Shown piece after piece: positions 32,517 through 33,832 of a stretch of DNA of 33,832 nucleotides. The position numbers and the translations under genes are program-made. This DNA comes from 66-474 sp051962095 (GTDB taxonomy: Bacteria; Pseudomonadota; Gammaproteobacteria; Xanthomonadales; Rhodanobacteraceae). The first letter of the stretch is position 1. Each line of letters begins with the position of its first letter. The notes beneath the pieces were generated by a model. The model saw only the letters and a program-made list of their open reading frames with translations. It was not told the origin of the DNA and searched no databases. The stretch spans positions 1 through 33,832 of the forward strand of contig JBQCCP010000156.1 in NCBI GenBank assembly GCA_051962095.1, in the 5' to 3' direction.

Positions 32517-33809
32517 ATGCCGATGGACGAGCTTGCAACACGGCCACACGTGGTGATCCTCGGCGGCGGCTTCGGTGGCCTCAAGGCCACGTGCGCGCTG
32601 CGCCGCGCGCCGGTGCGCATTACCCTGGTCGATCGCGCCAACCACCACGTGTTCCAGCCGCTGCTGTACCAGGTTGCCGGCGCCACGCTTTCCGGTCCTG
32701 ACATTGCCGCGCCGCTGCGGCACATCGTGCGCCGGCAGCGCAACGTCACCGTGTGGATGGAGGAAGTGACCGGCATCGACATCGCCGCGCGGCGGGTGAC
32801 GGCCGGCACGCAAGCGATCGGCTACGACTACCTGATCGTCGCAACCGGTTCCACGCACGCGTACTTCGGTCACGACGCATGGGCAGAGTTTGCGCCGGGC
32901 CTCAAGACCATGGATGACGCGCTGGCGATCCGTCGAAGGATTCTCTCGGCTTTCGAGGCGGCCGAACGCGAACCCGATGCCGAACTTCGCAAGCAATGGC
33001 TGACCTTCGTGATCGTGGGCGCCGGTCCGACCGGTGTGGAGCTGGCGGGCACGCTGGCGGAAATCGCGCATCACACGTTGCCGCGCGAATTCCGGATCGC
33101 GCATCCGCGTGATGCACGCATCCATCTGGTCGAAGCGGGGCCGCGTGCGTTGTCCGCGATGCCGGAATCGCTTTCGATGATTGCGCAGCGCAAGCTGGAA
33201 CGCATGGGCGTCGACGTCCACACGAACAGCCCGGTCACCGCCATCGACGCGGGAGGCGTGCGCATGGGCGACGAACACATCTCGGCGCGCACGGTGTTGT
33301 GGGCGGCGGGCGTCGCCGCGTCGCCGCTGGGCGCGCAACTCGGCGGCGAACGCGACCGGGCAGGGCGCGTGAAAGTCGTGGCTGATTTGTCACTGCCGGC
33401 TCATCCCGAAGTGTTCGTGATCGGCGATCTCGCGTGGGTCGAACAGGACGGCCAGCGCGTTCCCGGCATGGCACCCGCGGCCAAGCAGATGGGCACGCAC
33501 GCCGCGCGCGCGATCCACGGTCGCATCGCGGGACGCGCGCCGCCCGCGTTCCACTATCGCGACGAAGGCAGCCTCGCCAGCATCAGCCGCTCGTCGGCGG
33601 TGGTCGATCTGCGCGGCTGGAAGTTTTCCGGCTTCACCGGCTGGCTGTTCTGGTTGTTCGCGCACATCTTCTTCCTGATCGGCTTCCGCAACCGGCTGGC
33701 CGTGTTGTGGAACTGGGCGTGGTCGTACCTCACGTGGCAGCGTGGCGCGCGGATCATCGTGAGTGACCGCAAGTACCACGGATTGGGCGCGAGAAGTACC
33801 ACGGATTGA
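32517..33809 (+). CDS. ndh: Type II NADH:quinone oxidoreductase (NDH-2)
   Basis: 430-aa single-subunit flavoprotein passing electrons from NADH to quinone without proton pumping, bound to the inner face of the membrane. The FAD motif GGGFGG is at residues 16-21. The NADH motif VGAGPTGVELAG is about residues 168-179, and the second FAD contact is VFVIGDLAW. A hydrophobic/amphipathic C-terminal part (GWLFWLFAHIFFLIGF) serves membrane attachment. The start is MPMDEL at 32517; a second ATG is at 32523. No ribosome site is visible for either, and a TACTAT sequence overlaps the start. It is divergent from the S9 gene (89 bp). The last eight residues are altered by a tandem duplication. Confidence 0.93.
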   Translation: MPMDELATRPHVVILGGGFGGLKATCALRRAPVRITLVDRANHHVFQPLLYQVAGATLSGPDIAAPLRHIVRRQRNVTVWMEEVTGIDIAARRVTAGTQAIGYDYLIVATGSTHAYFGHDAWAEFAPGLKTMDDALAIRRRILSAFEAAEREPDAELRKQWLTFVIVGAGPTGVELAGTLAEIAHHTLPREFRIAHPRDARIHLVEAGPRALSAMPESLSMIAQRKLERMGVDVHTNSPVTAIDAGGVRMGDEHISARTVLWAAGVAASPLGAQLGGERDRAGRVKVVADLSLPAHPEVFVIGDLAWVEQDGQRVPGMAPAAKQMGTHAARAIHGRIAGRAPPAFHYRDEGSLASISRSSAVVDLRGWKFSGFTGWLFWLFAHIFFLIGFRNRLAVLWNWAWSYLTWQRGARIIVSDRKYHGLGARSTTD

Positions 33810-33814
33810 GCGCG
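33771..33814 (+). repeat. 23-bp tandem duplication at the 3' end of ndh
   Basis: A 21-base stretch, AAGTACCACGGATTG followed by RGCGCG, occurs at 33771 and again at 33794 with one mismatch (G/A). The period is 23 bp, not a multiple of three, so the second copy is read in another frame and ends at a TGA formed within it (33807-33809). Confidence 0.85.
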
Positions 33815-33832
33815 TGAGCCATTTCGATTTAC

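Noticed and set aside
1..33832. CRISPR array, tRNA, rRNA, prophage or defence-island genes
   Set aside because: Read for regular spaced repeats, cloverleaf-type sequences, integrases and known defence motifs; none seen. The repeats present are dispersed hairpin elements.

Overview
The window is high-GC, gene-dense DNA from a gammaproteobacterium. The gene families, the TonB-receptor-centred sugar locus and the abundant hairpin-type intergenic repeats suggest the Xanthomonadales, most likely a Rhodanobacteraceae-like genome (Rhodanobacter, Dyella or Luteibacter type). That placement is inference, because no rRNA or other taxonomic marker is present. I see no tRNA, rRNA, CRISPR array, integrase or transposase.

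Left part (1-10.2 kb): a truncated S9 peptidase on the minus strand lies downstream of a carbon-storage group on the same strand: SatP-like acetate carrier, PhaR regulator and PhaB acetoacetyl-CoA reductase. No PHA synthase is in view. Next comes a minus-strand osmotic pair, a K+ channel with an RCK domain and an MscS channel. On the plus strand follow a small four-helix membrane protein, a secreted PSMA-like M28 peptidase and a small lipoprotein flanked on both sides by hairpin repeats.

Centre (10.36-20.59 kb): five co-directional genes look like one carbohydrate-utilization locus: glucokinase, TonB-dependent receptor, APC permease, secreted GH2 hydrolase and LacI regulator. A perfect 14-bp palindrome, TGACACCGGTGTCA, lies in front of the first gene and overlaps a TTGACA hexamer. 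The GH2 enzyme has the Ser-Asp acid/base signature of exo-beta-D-glucosaminidases instead of the usual Asn-Glu, so chitosan-type or other glucosaminides are a plausible substrate. Three copies of a long inverted-end repeat occupy the intergenic gaps, and one copy supplies the GH2 start codon.

Right-centre (20.7-25.9 kb): a sulfotransferase is followed by a KaiC-like double RecA ATPase and a hybrid histidine kinase whose GTG start lies one base after the kaiC-like stop. At the position of the KaiC phosphorylation pair (Ser-Thr) this homologue has Ser-Tyr. A short remnant of an arylamine N-acetyltransferase gene follows; the intact paralogue lies 4 kb further on. After the remnant come an unrecognised 188-aa protein and a small SnoaL-like protein.

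Right end (26.4-33.8 kb): a secreted sedolisin-type S53 peptidase is divergent from a TetR regulator. Two copies of the dyad GTAGT-N3-ACTAC mark the two promoter-proximal sites. Then come the intact N-acetyltransferase, a second S9 peptidase carrying an in-frame hairpin-repeat insert, and a type II NADH dehydrogenase whose 3' end has been rewritten by a 23-bp tandem duplication.
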